From contig JAEXOU010000012.1 in the NCBI GenBank assembly GCA_023439125.1, positions 124,001 to 188,000 on the forward strand: DNA of 64,000 bases, given 5' to 3'. The translations under genes and the position numbers were made by a program. The notes beneath the pieces are model-generated. The model made no database searches, was not told the DNA's origin, and was given only the letters and a program-made list of their open reading frames with translations. The number at the start of each line of letters is the position of its first letter. Position 1 is the stretch's first letter. This DNA is from Bacillota bacterium (GTDB taxonomy: Bacteria > Bacillota > Clostridia > Lachnospirales > Lachnospiraceae). Of this stretch, positions 18,465-28,270 are shown one piece after another.

Positions 18465-18522
18465 GTAAGGAATCTAGCTATGTTCAAATCACTCAAACAT
18501 AACTAGATTCCTTACTTTTTTT
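18465..18522 (+). terminator. ddl terminator
   Basis: Perfect 13-bp arms GTAAGGAATCTAG and CTAGATTCCTTAC, a 25-nt loop, then seven T residues, 8 bp after ddl. Confidence 0.92.
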
Positions 18523-18606
18523 CCCGAACTACAACCATATATTTATTTACTTACTTATATCCTTAATACTTCTTCAATGCATCCTCATTGAGCAATACAC
18601 TCCAAA

Positions 18607-20247
18607 TTATTGTATACTCTTAGCAGTCTTAACCAATTCTACGAATTCTTCTCGATAAACATCACCTTGATAACTATAGTTGTTCAATTGTTCTAACACT
18701 CCATCATAGGAGGATGTTCCCTTATACTCGCTATCACGTAATAACATACCAAACTCAGCTACAGCAGATGCAAAATTAAGATTCTTTGGCATTCTCGAAG
18801 TCCAGGAGTCTGCTAATACTACATTCGTCATTAAGTTTGATGTATCCTCACCTGGTCTCTTATAACGAATACTAATTGTTAATAATTCATCCTCATTCAT
18901 GGTTAATTCAGATTGAACTTGATATTTTAAATCCGATGTCGGAATTTCGATCTTTGAATCATTCAATACAATTTCATATAGTGCTGTAACTGAATGACCT
19001 GCACCAATTTCTCCAGCATCCTTCGTATCATCCTCAAAATCCTCTGCTGCAAGCATACGATTCTCATACCCTACTAAACGGTAACCTTTTACGACATTTG
19101 GGTTAAACTCTAATTGTAACTTTACATCTTCTGCAACTGTAACTAAGGTAGCACCCATTTCATCTACAAGAACCTTTTTTGCTTCTAATAAGGAATCAAT
19201 GTAAGAATAGTTACCATTACCCTTGTCTGCTAATGCTTCCATCTTATTATCTTTTATATTTCCCTGACCAAATCCTAACACTGAAAGATATACTCCTGAC
19301 TCTTTCTTCTCAGTAATTAAGTCTGTCAGCTCACTTTCACTTGTAATACCAACATTTAGATCACCATCTGTAGCAAGTATTACTCGATTATTTCCATCTT
19401 GGATAAAATATCTTTCCGCTATTGCATATGCAGTCTGAATTCCAGCACTTCCTGCTGTTGATCCAGATGCTTCTAATTCATTTATTGCATCCATTATTTT
19501 TTCAGTTTGAGTACCATTCGCACCTTCAAGTATAACAGCATCCCCACTGGCATAAGTTACAATCGAAACACGGTCTTTCTGAGTTAAATTCTCTGTTAAT
19601 AAACCAAATGCTTTTTGTACTAGTGGTAATTTGTCATCATCCATCATAGAGCCTGAAACATCAATTAAAAATACAAGATTGGAAGCTGATGAATCAGAAA
19701 AATCTACCTTTTCTGTCTGTAATCCAACAAGCATTAGTTTTGAATCCTTATTCCAAGGACAGTCAGAAAGTTCTGTTGTCACTGAAAATGGTTCTCCATT
19801 CTTAGGTGTTGCATAATCATAAGAAAAATAATTAATCATTTCTTCTAATCTTACTGCACCTTGATCTACATAACGATTATCCATTAGCATTCGTCTTACA
19901 TTACTATAAGATGCTGTATCTACATCAATTGAAAATGTGGATAATGGGTTCATTGCCACTGACTGATATCGATTCTCTTGAATAGCATTGTACTCTTCTG
20001 TATTATAGTCTTCCTCATATCCATCTATCATATATTCTTCTACCGTCACATCAGACATAGCCATAGGAGATTCGACGTTTGCATTTGCAGTATAGTCTGC
20101 ACCAGGTACATTAGTTGCATATGGCTTACTGTTTGTTTCATATTGTGCATCACTCGTACTTAAACTATCATTCATACTTTTACCGCATCCTGTAAAACTA
20201 CTAAGTATTAATATAAGGACTAATCCTCTCGAAATAATTTTTTTCAT
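18607..20247 (-). CDS. lipoprotein with von Willebrand factor A domain (YfbK-like)
   Basis: A 546-residue exported protein. A signal peptide ends in the lipobox SSFTGC (Cys21). A vWFA N-terminal region follows (FSIDVDTASYSNVRRM), then a vWA domain with MIDAS LIDVSGSM (Asp about 196) and TDGDLNVG, and a C-terminal DUF3520-type region. Proteins of this kind bind metal through MIDAS and mediate extracellular protein contacts; the partner is unknown. AGGAGG precedes the ATG. It is divergent from the flavodiiron gene. Confidence 0.92.
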   Translation of the reverse strand: MKKIISRGLVLILILSSFTGCGKSMNDSLSTSDAQYETNSKPYATNVPGADYTANANVESPMAMSDVTVEEYMIDGYEEDYNTEEYNAIQENRYQSVAMNPLSTFSIDVDTASYSNVRRMLMDNRYVDQGAVRLEEMINYFSYDYATPKNGEPFSVTTELSDCPWNKDSKLMLVGLQTEKVDFSDSSASNLVFLIDVSGSMMDDDKLPLVQKAFGLLTENLTQKDRVSIVTYASGDAVILEGANGTQTEKIMDAINELEASGSTAGSAGIQTAYAIAERYFIQDGNNRVILATDGDLNVGITSESELTDLITEKKESGVYLSVLGFGQGNIKDNKMEALADKGNGNYSYIDSLLEAKKVLVDEMGATLVTVAEDVKLQLEFNPNVVKGYRLVGYENRMLAAEDFEDDTKDAGEIGAGHSVTALYEIVLNDSKIEIPTSDLKYQVQSELTMNEDELLTISIRYKRPGEDTSNLMTNVVLADSWTSRMPKNLNFASAVAEFGMLLRDSEYKGTSSYDGVLEQLNNYSYQGDVYREEFVELVKTAKSIQ

Positions 20248-20313
20248 AATGCTCCTCCTTTTATATCCCTCTTAACAATCAATTTTAATCAATATTTCTT
20301 AACTTAACCGGTT

Positions 20314-20342
20314 ATAATAATTAGACGATGTACGTTCCACAA
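20314..20342 (-). promoter_or_regulatory. promoter of the vWA lipoprotein gene
   Basis: TTGTGG (20342-20337), 17-bp spacer, TATTAT (20319-20314) on the minus strand. The palindrome AACCGGTT lies at the downstream edge. Confidence 0.45.
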
Positions 20343-20398
20343 AGTTCCATATGGGAGGTATTTTTTTGAAAAAAATATAAATTAAGGAATTATATGTC

Positions 20399-20426
20399 TT
20401 GCTTTTCTTCATATAAGATGTAAAAT
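20399..20426 (+). promoter_or_regulatory. promoter of the flavodiiron gene
   Basis: TTGCTT, 16-bp spacer, TAAAAT on the plus strand, about 65 bp before the start codon. Confidence 0.4.
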
Positions 20427-20490
20427 AGTCGTAAGAATAGAGAAAGGAGTTTATTCATTATTGTAATGAATAGCATAAATAATAAAGGTT

Positions 20491-21663
20491 ATGAATGTTG
20501 TAGAAATTAAAAAAGGAATTTACGCTGTTGGCGCAATTGATTGGAATGTTCGTTCCTTTCACGGCTATACCACGAATCGTGGTGCCACCTATAATGCATA
20601 CTTAATTATTGACGATAAAATAACATTAATAGATACTGTGAAAAGTCCATTTACTGAGGAGCTAATTCGACGAATTGAAGAAATTATACCAGTAGAGAAA
20701 ATTGATTATTTAGTATCTAACCACGTAGAAATGGATCACTCTGGAGCAATTCCAGCTATTATGAAGCTAGCTAAGAATGCAACAATAGTTACAAGTTCTC
20801 CAAATGGTGTTTCAGGATTGAAAGCACACTATGGTGATACTTATAATTATCTCCCTGTTAAGAGTGGAGATTCCATCTCTCTTGGCAAGCATACTCTAAA
20901 TTTCGTTGGAACTCCAATGCTTCATTGGCCAGATAATATGGTAACTTATTGCCCAGAAGAAAAAATATTGTTCTCAAATGATGCTTTTGGGCAACACTTT
21001 GCATCTGCTGAACGATTTGATGATCAGGTTGATCTTGATCAGGTTATGCAAGAGGCACTAAAATATTATGCTAATATATTAATGTGTTATAGCTCTTCCA
21101 TGGAAAAAACTCTTCCAATTATAAAGGGGCTTGATATTGAGATGATTGCGCCAAGTCATGGTATTATCTGGCGTTCTCATGTTGCAGAGATCATAGATAA
21201 ATATGCTTATTGGTGCGATGATCAAAATGAGAATAAAGCTTTGGTTGTTTATGATTCAATGTGGCACTCAACAGAAAGAATGGCTCATTCAATCGTTGAA
21301 GGCTTTGCAAAAAAAGGAGTTAAGACCTTTTTATATGACCTAAAAGCAATTCATGTCTCAGATATAGTGTGTGAGGTTTTAAAAGCAGAATATATCATAG
21401 TAGGAAGTCCGACATTAAATCGTTGCATGTTGCCTACTGTTGCTAGTTTCTTATGTTATCTTAAGGGATTAACATTGAAGAATAAAAAGGCTTTTGCGTT
21501 TGGATCTTATGGTTGGGGTGGACAAGGTGTTGTCGATGTTCATAATGAACTAACGAACATCGGTTATGAGATAATTATGGAGCCATTTAAACTGAAGTAT
21601 CGACCAACCGAGCAACAGCTTGCTGAATTAGAAGCATTAGCAGACAAGATAGTATCAAAATAA
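20491..21663 (+). CDS. flavodiiron protein (A-type flavoprotein, FprA-like)
   Basis: A 390-residue soluble protein. The N-terminal metallo-beta-lactamase domain keeps the di-iron ligands (SNHVEMDHSG, the Asp in SNDAFG, the His in PSHGIIW); the C-terminal half is a flavodoxin domain (VVYDSMWHSTERMA, VGSPTLNRCMLP, GSYGWGGQG). It reduces O2 to water, or NO to N2O, with electrons from rubredoxin or NADH-dependent partners and protects anaerobes from oxygen. No rubredoxin extension is present. The ribosome site before the ATG is weak (AAAGG, 2 nt away), so the start is slightly uncertain. Confidence 0.95.
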   Translation: MNVVEIKKGIYAVGAIDWNVRSFHGYTTNRGATYNAYLIIDDKITLIDTVKSPFTEELIRRIEEIIPVEKIDYLVSNHVEMDHSGAIPAIMKLAKNATIVTSSPNGVSGLKAHYGDTYNYLPVKSGDSISLGKHTLNFVGTPMLHWPDNMVTYCPEEKILFSNDAFGQHFASAERFDDQVDLDQVMQEALKYYANILMCYSSSMEKTLPIIKGLDIEMIAPSHGIIWRSHVAEIIDKYAYWCDDQNENKALVVYDSMWHSTERMAHSIVEGFAKKGVKTFLYDLKAIHVSDIVCEVLKAEYIIVGSPTLNRCMLPTVASFLCYLKGLTLKNKKAFAFGSYGWGGQGVVDVHNELTNIGYEIIMEPFKLKYRPTEQQLAELEALADKIVSK

Positions 21664-21717
21664 ATTGAAATCAGAAAATCTATTTCATTATTTCTCTGTC
21701 TCTTACGACAATACGAT

Positions 21718-21760
21718 AAAGAACGGCCGCTATATGATACATAGTATAGCAGCCGTTCTT
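21718..21760. terminator. bidirectional terminator between convergent genes
   Basis: Long stem AAGAACGGC-GCTATA with TATAGC-GCCGTTCTT (one mismatch) between the plus-strand flavodiiron gene and the minus-strand YfbR-like gene. T-runs are short, so efficiency is uncertain. Confidence 0.65.
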
Positions 21761-21836
21761 ATGTCTATTACTTATCCGTACTCTTTTTCTTGAATATGCT
21801 TTTTTCTTTTACCATGAGATAAAGCACAATAGATTC

Positions 21837-22418
21837 TTATTTTAATTCATCTAACGTCTTCTTATAGGAAGGTAAAAACTCCTCCATAAAAACATGCACT
21901 TCAGGAAGCTCCATCTTATGTATAGTTTCTTCGATTGTCTCTTTTGCTTGTACAAACTCTAAGTTACCAGCCTTATTCTCCTCAATACATTTAATTAATG
22001 CAGATAACTTATCAGCTGCTTTTACTAGTTTCCAAAGATATTCCTCCGACTGATCCTGAAAAAAGATACTTTCATATTCCTCTCTTAAGTCCTCAGGCAA
22101 CATCGATAGCAACTGATTTGCTGCATTATCTTCAATCGCTTTAAAGGCATGCATAATATCTCGATTAAAGTACTTGATTGGTGTTGGCATATCACCAGTA
22201 ATAATCTCTGTTGAATCATGATAAATTGCAATTAAAGCTGCTTTCTCCGCATTCAAATCTTTTTGAAATCTTTTTCTTCCTATAACAGCCAAAACATGTG
22301 CAATCATACTAACTTCAAGAGAGTGTTCACTAATATTTTCTGATATTGCATTTCTCATCAAGGCCCAGCGTTCAATATATTTCATTCGTGACATCATTGC
22401 AAAGAAATGATATTCCAT
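21837..22418 (-). CDS. HD-domain 5'-nucleotidase, YfbR-like
   Basis: A 193-residue HD-domain hydrolase. RMKYIERWALMRN and ENISEHSLEVSMIAH near the N-terminus, then IYHDSTEIITGDMPTPIKY, match YfbR-type 5'-deoxynucleotidases, which dephosphorylate dNMPs. Metal ligands are the first His of SEHS, the HD pair and a later Asp in KAADKLSAL. ATG at 22418 is chosen because GGGGGA lies 7 nt upstream. Confidence 0.9.
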   Translation of the reverse strand: MEYHFFAMMSRMKYIERWALMRNAISENISEHSLEVSMIAHVLAVIGRKRFQKDLNAEKAALIAIYHDSTEIITGDMPTPIKYFNRDIMHAFKAIEDNAANQLLSMLPEDLREEYESIFFQDQSEEYLWKLVKAADKLSALIKCIEENKAGNLEFVQAKETIEETIHKMELPEVHVFMEEFLPSYKKTLDELK

Positions 22419-22543
22419 ATGTAATTCCCCCATATTTCATATATTAAGAATAAAGGTACATAATCATATAAGCATCTAGAAATCACTTTATGCCACCATG
22501 TCTCATGTACCTATTCTTTTATAAAATCTTTACTTACATCTTC

Positions 22544-25384
22544 TTATTTTTCTCTATCAAGATATCTTTTAATATACATACCTGTATAGGATTCCTTATT
22601 CTTTGCAACCTCTTCTGGAGTTCCCTTAGCAATTACGGTTCCACCCTTATCTCCACCTTCTGGTCCCATATCAATAATGTAATCTGCTGTCTTGATCACA
22701 TCTAAATTATGCTCGATTACAACAACTGTATTACCACCTTCGGATAATTTTTGAAGAATGTCAACGAGCTTGTGGACATCTGCAAAATGAAGTCCTGTCG
22801 TCGGCTCATCTAGAATATAGATTGTTTTTCCTGTACTACGTTTACTAAGCTCAGTTGCAAGCTTAATACGCTGTGCTTCTCCACCAGATAAAGAGGTAGA
22901 AGGATGACCTAGTTTGAGATAGGATAGACCAACATCATTGAGAGTCTCGATCTTACGTCGTATCGAAGGTACATTCTCAAAGAATTTAACAGCCTCTTCG
23001 ATTGTCATATCGAGTACATCAAAAATGTTCTTCCCCTTGTAATGAACATCCAAGGTATCTCGATTATAACGTTTACCATTACATACTTCACAAGGAACAT
23101 ATATATCTGGTAAAAAGTTCATCTCGATTTTAATAATACCATCACCACTACAAGCTTCACAACGTCCTCCCTTAATATTAAAGCTGAAACGCCCTTTGCT
23201 ATATCCCTTCATCTTAGCTTCTGGAGTGGATGCAAACAAATCACGAATCTGATCAAATACACCTGTATAAGTAGCTGGATTCGATCTTGGAGTTCTACCG
23301 ATTGGAGACTGATCAATATCAATAACTTTATCTAACTGTTGTATTCCAATCATGTCATCGTGCTTGCCTGGGATACAGCGTGCTCGATTAAGGTCTCTTG
23401 CCAATCTCTTATGAAGAATCTGTGTGATTAAAGAACTCTTACCGGAACCAGAGACACCTGTAATACATGTAAATACACCGAGAGGTATGTCCACATCAAT
23501 ATCTTTTAAGTTATTTTCTTTTGCGCCCTTAATCGTTAAGAAACCAGTTGGTTCTTTGCGAACCTTCGGCACAGGAATCTTTAACTTTCCACTTAGATAT
23601 ACACCTGTAATTGAATTCGGATTGCTCATAATCTCTTGGGCTGTACCAACCGCAACTACTTCACCACCATGAGAACCCGCTCCTGGTCCAATATCAACGA
23701 TACAATCTGCAGCAAGCATAGTATCTTCATCATGCTCAACAACAATTAAAGTATTACCAAGGTCCTTAAGATGTTTTAAAGTTTTCAATAATTTATCATT
23801 ATCTCTCTGATGAAGACCAATACTCGGTTCATCTAAGATATAAGCAACACCAACTAGTCCTGAACCGATTTGAGTTGCCAGACGAATTCTTTGTGCCTCA
23901 CCACCAGACAAACTACCGGTAGCTCGTGCTAAGGTGAGATAATCGAGACCAACATCTACTAAGAACCCAATTCTTGCACGAATTTCTTTCAGCACTAGTT
24001 GACCAATCTTTTGTTGCATCGGTGTTAAAGACAAATTATCCATGAATTCTTTCAAATCTCGTATCGATAGCTCGGTTACATCCGATATATTACGATCTCC
24101 AACCGTAACTGCAAGAGCCTCTCTTTTTAAACGTTTACCACCACATGCCTTACATGGTGTAGTCTTCATAAAGGTCTCATATTCTTGCTTTATTGAATCC
24201 GAGCCTGTCTCACGATAACGCCGCTCAATATTACGTATTAAGCCTTCAAAGGCAACATCATAGATACCCACACCACGTTGTCCTGTATAATGAACCTTAA
24301 CTGTCTTACCGCCTGTACCGTATATTATAATATCATGAATCTTTTCTGGATATTTATTAAAAGGCGTACTTAACTTAAACTTATACTCCTTTGCCAATGC
24401 CTCCATAATACAACGAGTATAGCTACCTTGGTCGGTTACGGAAGCCCATCCTGGTGCTGCAATAGCACCTTCATCTATACTAAGACTAGGATCCGGAATT
24501 AGTAACTCTTCTGCAAACTCCATCTTAATACCAATTCCATGACAATCTGGACATGCACCAAATGGATTATTAAACGAAAATGTTCTTGGTTCCATTTCCT
24601 CCATACTAATACCACAATCAGGACATGCGAAGCTTTGGGATAACATCATCTGTTCCCCATCAATAACATCTACAATAAGCAAACCTTCGCTTAGTTTTAG
24701 AACACTTTCAATGGAATCTGATAATCTCTTTTCAATTCCCTCTTTTACGACAAGACGGTCGATAATAATCTCAATGTTATGTTTATTATTCTTCTCTAAC
24801 TTAATATCTTCACTAAGCTCAAAAAGGTGTCCATCCACCATAACTCTAACATAACCACTTTTTTTTGCTTGCTCAAATACCTTGGCATGTTCCCCTTTAC
24901 GCCCGCGTACTACTGGCGCCAATAACTGAATCTTTGTACCATGAGGAAGCTTCATAATCTCATCTACCATCTGATCTACGGTCTGGCGCTTAATCTCTTT
25001 TCCACAATTAGGGCAATGTGGAATACCTATTCTAGCATAGAGCAGACGAAAATAATCATAAATCTCTGTCACTGTTCCAACGGTGGAACGAGGGTTACGA
25101 TTTGTTGATTTTTGATCAATCGAGATTGCTGGAGATAATCCTTCAATGCTTTCTACATTCGGTTTCTCCATCTGCCCAAGAAATTGTCTTGCATAAGAAG
25201 ACAAAGATTCCATATATCGGCGTTGTCCTTCTGCATAAATTGTGTCAAATGCCAAGGAAGATTTACCAGAACCACTTAATCCTGTTAATACTACAAATTC
25301 ATCTCTTGGAATATTGATATCAATCCCTTTTAAATTATTCTCTCGCGCACCACGTATTTTAATATAATGTTTATTCTCAGCCAT
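22544..25384 (-). CDS. uvrA: excinuclease ABC subunit A
   Basis: A 946-residue UvrA, DNA damage sensor of nucleotide excision repair. Two ABC ATPase modules (Walker A GLSGSGKSSL and GVSGSGKSSL, signatures LSGGEAQRI) carry inserted zinc fingers (CPNC/CPDC and CEAC/CEVC). It starts 18 bp after uvrB and is cotranscribed with it. Length is normal. Confidence 0.99.
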   Translation of the reverse strand: MAENKHYIKIRGARENNLKGIDINIPRDEFVVLTGLSGSGKSSLAFDTIYAEGQRRYMESLSSYARQFLGQMEKPNVESIEGLSPAISIDQKSTNRNPRSTVGTVTEIYDYFRLLYARIGIPHCPNCGKEIKRQTVDQMVDEIMKLPHGTKIQLLAPVVRGRKGEHAKVFEQAKKSGYVRVMVDGHLFELSEDIKLEKNNKHNIEIIIDRLVVKEGIEKRLSDSIESVLKLSEGLLIVDVIDGEQMMLSQSFACPDCGISMEEMEPRTFSFNNPFGACPDCHGIGIKMEFAEELLIPDPSLSIDEGAIAAPGWASVTDQGSYTRCIMEALAKEYKFKLSTPFNKYPEKIHDIIIYGTGGKTVKVHYTGQRGVGIYDVAFEGLIRNIERRYRETGSDSIKQEYETFMKTTPCKACGGKRLKREALAVTVGDRNISDVTELSIRDLKEFMDNLSLTPMQQKIGQLVLKEIRARIGFLVDVGLDYLTLARATGSLSGGEAQRIRLATQIGSGLVGVAYILDEPSIGLHQRDNDKLLKTLKHLKDLGNTLIVVEHDEDTMLAADCIVDIGPGAGSHGGEVVAVGTAQEIMSNPNSITGVYLSGKLKIPVPKVRKEPTGFLTIKGAKENNLKDIDVDIPLGVFTCITGVSGSGKSSLITQILHKRLARDLNRARCIPGKHDDMIGIQQLDKVIDIDQSPIGRTPRSNPATYTGVFDQIRDLFASTPEAKMKGYSKGRFSFNIKGGRCEACSGDGIIKIEMNFLPDIYVPCEVCNGKRYNRDTLDVHYKGKNIFDVLDMTIEEAVKFFENVPSIRRKIETLNDVGLSYLKLGHPSTSLSGGEAQRIKLATELSKRSTGKTIYILDEPTTGLHFADVHKLVDILQKLSEGGNTVVVIEHNLDVIKTADYIIDMGPEGGDKGGTVIAKGTPEEVAKNKESYTGMYIKRYLDREK

Positions 25385-25402
25385 TTATCTGTTCCTCTGC
25401 TC

Positions 25403-27391
25403 CTAATCAATCTTTGCGAGTTCTTTTTTGAGCTCAACTAACTTATCACGAAGTTCTGCTGCGAGCTCAAAATTCAATTCTGCAGCCGCAGTATGCATCT
25501 CTTTTGTTAACTTCTTAATGACTGCCTCAAGTTCTTTTTGAGTCATTGATTCAATATCTTTATTCTTCATATCATACATCTCTTTATCAACCTTCTTAGA
25601 AATGCTGATAAGTTCACGAACAGATTTTTTAATCGTCTGTGGCGTAATTCCATGTTTCTTATTATAAGCATCTTGAATTTCTCGACGACGTTTCGTTTCC
25701 TCCAAGGCTTTAGCCATAGAATCAGTAATCCTATCCGCATACATGATTACATGCCCCTCCACATTACGAGCCGCACGACCAATCGTCTGAATTAATGATG
25801 TTTCTGAACGCAAAAACCCTTCCTTATCCGCATCCAGAATTGCAACGAGCGAAATCTCTGGAATATCAAGTCCTTCTCGAAGCAAGTTAATTCCAACTAA
25901 TACATCAAACACATCCATACGCATGTCACGAATAATCTCGGAACGTTCAAGTGTATCAATATCAGAATGTAGATATTTAACTCGGATACCAACATCACGC
26001 ATGTAGTCTGTCAAATCTTCTGCCATACGTTTTGTCAGTGTTGTGATTAAAACTTTATTCTTCTTTGCAGTTTCCTTATTCACTTCACCTACTAAATCGT
26101 CAATTTGCCCCTCCACCGGACGAACTTCTACCTCAGGATCTAATAAACCAGTTGGGCGTATAATCTGTTCAGCTCGTAATAGCTCATGCTCCTTCTCATA
26201 GACATTAGGTGTTGCAGAAACAAAAAGCATCTGATTAATCTTACTTTCAAACTCTGAAAAGTTTAACGGACGATTACTCTTAGCAGATGGTAAACGGAAT
26301 CCATAATCAACCAATGTTGTCTTTCTTGCCTGATCACCTGAGTACATACCTCTCACCTGTGGAATCGTAATGTGGGATTCATCCACAATAATTAAGAAAT
26401 CCTCAGGGAAATAGTCAATTAAAGTATGTGGAGTACTATCAGGAGTTAAACCCGACAGATGCATGGAATAGTTCTCGATTCCAGAGCAAAAACCCGTTTC
26501 ACGCATCATCTCAATATCAAAATGAGTACGTTCTGAGATTCTCTGTGCCTCAATCAATTTATCTTCACTCTTGAAATACTGAATTCTTTCCTCTAATTCA
26601 GCCTCAATTCCAGCAATCGCTTTCTCTAGTCTCTCTTTTGACACAACATAATGAGATGCAGGAAAAATAACAAGATGTTCTAGAGCACATAAAATCTCTC
26701 CTGTCAAAACATCGATTTCTGTAATTCGATCAATCTCATCTCCGAAAAATTCAACTCGTACTGCTCGATCAGCAGAACTTATAGGAAATATCTCAACAAC
26801 ATCACCACGTACGCGAAATGTACCACGTTTAAAATCCATATCGTTACGAGTGTACTGAATATCAATTAAACGCTTTAATACATCATCACGATCCTTTTCC
26901 ATACCTGGTCGTAATGATAACGTCATATTCTGATAGTCAACTGGACTACCTAAACCAAAGATACAAGAGACAGATGCAACAATGATAACATCACGACGTT
27001 CTGTCAATGCTGCTGTCGCAGAGTGGCGCAGTTTATCAATCTCATCATTGATAGAGGAATCCTTCTCAATATAAGTATCTGAAGATGGAACATAGGCTTC
27101 TGGCTGATAATAATCATAATAGGATACAAAATATTCAACTGCATTCTCAGGAAAGAATTCTTTAAACTCTCCATATAATTGTGCAGCTAATGTTTTATTA
27201 TGTGCCAGGATAAGCGTTGGACGGTTCAATTGTTGTATTACGTTCGCCATAGTAAATGTCTTACCTGAACCAGTTACTCCTAGTAATGTCTCAAATTGAT
27301 TACCCTCTTGAAATCCTTTCACAAGCTCCGTAATAGCTTCTGGCTGATCACCAGTTGGAGCAAACTCCGAAACTAATTTAAATTGATCCAT
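25403..27391 (-). CDS. uvrB: excinuclease ABC subunit B
   Basis: A 662-residue UvrB helicase-like subunit. Walker A LGVTGSGKTFTMA, the beta-hairpin YYQPEAYVPSSDTYIEKD, a DESH box (IIVDESHIT), and the C-terminal UVR motif (LNFELAAELRDKL) that contacts UvrC. First gene of the uvrBA operon; no LexA box was recognised upstream. Confidence 0.99.
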   Translation of the reverse strand: MDQFKLVSEFAPTGDQPEAITELVKGFQEGNQFETLLGVTGSGKTFTMANVIQQLNRPTLILAHNKTLAAQLYGEFKEFFPENAVEYFVSYYDYYQPEAYVPSSDTYIEKDSSINDEIDKLRHSATAALTERRDVIIVASVSCIFGLGSPVDYQNMTLSLRPGMEKDRDDVLKRLIDIQYTRNDMDFKRGTFRVRGDVVEIFPISSADRAVRVEFFGDEIDRITEIDVLTGEILCALEHLVIFPASHYVVSKERLEKAIAGIEAELEERIQYFKSEDKLIEAQRISERTHFDIEMMRETGFCSGIENYSMHLSGLTPDSTPHTLIDYFPEDFLIIVDESHITIPQVRGMYSGDQARKTTLVDYGFRLPSAKSNRPLNFSEFESKINQMLFVSATPNVYEKEHELLRAEQIIRPTGLLDPEVEVRPVEGQIDDLVGEVNKETAKKNKVLITTLTKRMAEDLTDYMRDVGIRVKYLHSDIDTLERSEIIRDMRMDVFDVLVGINLLREGLDIPEISLVAILDADKEGFLRSETSLIQTIGRAARNVEGHVIMYADRITDSMAKALEETKRRREIQDAYNKKHGITPQTIKKSVRELISISKKVDKEMYDMKNKDIESMTQKELEAVIKKLTKEMHTAAAELNFELAAELRDKLVELKKELAKID

Positions 27392-27522
27392 AACACATTT
27401 GCCTTTCCAATATGATTTTGTCGCTCATTAAATCTATCTCATATTATAGCATAACCAATTATGACATGCAATAATTATTCGAACAAACATTCGATTTTTT
27501 GATTTCTTTTTTATAGGTTTAG

Positions 27523-27657
27523 GGTGTCAAAAGTCATTTTCTATAACTTCATTCAAGCGAAACCGTGTTGCGGATGAATTATGTATGTCATACCATGCTC
27601 ATAACATTTCTTTGTGCAAAAATGATCTAAGGCTTCTTTTTTAAGTATTTTTGACGC
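27523..27657 (+). repeat. nested inverted-repeat element, copy A (internally deleted)
   Basis: About 135 bp in the uvrB-cheW gap, matching the outer left end and the whole right half of copies B and C. The left end GGTGTCAAAAGTC joins directly to AACTTCATTCAAGCGAAA, so about 130 bp, including the central hairpin left half, are missing. The right end (TTTTTGACGCC) is still recognisable. It is older and more diverged than B and C. Confidence 0.8.
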
Positions 27658-27673
27658 CTGAATCCTCTGACAT

Positions 27674-27727
27674 AAAAAGAGTTACCTTGATATAAGGATC
27701 GAATCTCTATCAAAGTAACTCTTTTAT
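27674..27727 (-). terminator. cheW terminator
   Basis: Stem AAAAGAGTTAC-TTGATA with TATCAA-GTAACTCTTTT; read on the minus strand it ends in TTTTT, about 55 bp after cheW. It also resembles a terminator on the plus strand. Confidence 0.85.
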
Positions 27728-27782
27728 TCTGGTTAATGTTCTAATTAAAGTTCAAACTGAAGTTCTATAACATAATTTGTGA

Positions 27783-28241
27783 TTAGTTTGCTTCAAGTGC
27801 TTGCTGGATTGATGCTTGTTCTCTATCATTCAAAATGCCTTCATGATCTAATAAGATAATCATCTTATCATTTTTGTTTGCAACTTGCTTTGCATACTTT
27901 GTCTTTTCACTCTTCACAATCATTGGTACTTCACTTAATTCTCTTTCAGAAAATTCTACAATACCACAAACCGCATCTACTTTAAACCCAACCATCATAC
28001 CATTTGTTCTTGTGACGATTAGCTGTTCTGTTGAAGTTTGTATCTCTGGAAGTCCAAACTTTACGCGAAGACTAAAAACAGGTATTACTTCTCCACGAAG
28101 ATTTAAAATTCCTAAAATATAATCTGGTGAATTTGGTACTGGAATAACACCGTTATAAGACTCAATTACATTAACAATAAGAATATCTAGCCCATACTCT
28201 TCCTGTCCTAACTTAAATACTACCTGCTTTGTTGATCCCAT
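27783..28241 (-). CDS. cheW: chemotaxis adaptor CheW
   Basis: A 152-residue single CheW domain (VVFKLGQEEYGLDI, GILNLRGEVIPVFSL), linking chemoreceptors to CheA. ATG at 28241 is chosen because AAGGAGG lies 8 nt before it. It stands alone between prfB and uvrB, not in a che operon, so it may serve a separate receptor array or act as a spare adaptor. Fits with the flagellar genes at 37.8-44.3 kb. Confidence 0.94.
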   Translation of the reverse strand: MGSTKQVVFKLGQEEYGLDILIVNVIESYNGVIPVPNSPDYILGILNLRGEVIPVFSLRVKFGLPEIQTSTEQLIVTRTNGMMVGFKVDAVCGIVEFSERELSEVPMIVKSEKTKYAKQVANKNDKMIILLDHEGILNDREQASIQQALEAN

Positions 28242-28270
28242 TCCCTTTTCCTCCTTCATCCATGAAAAAA

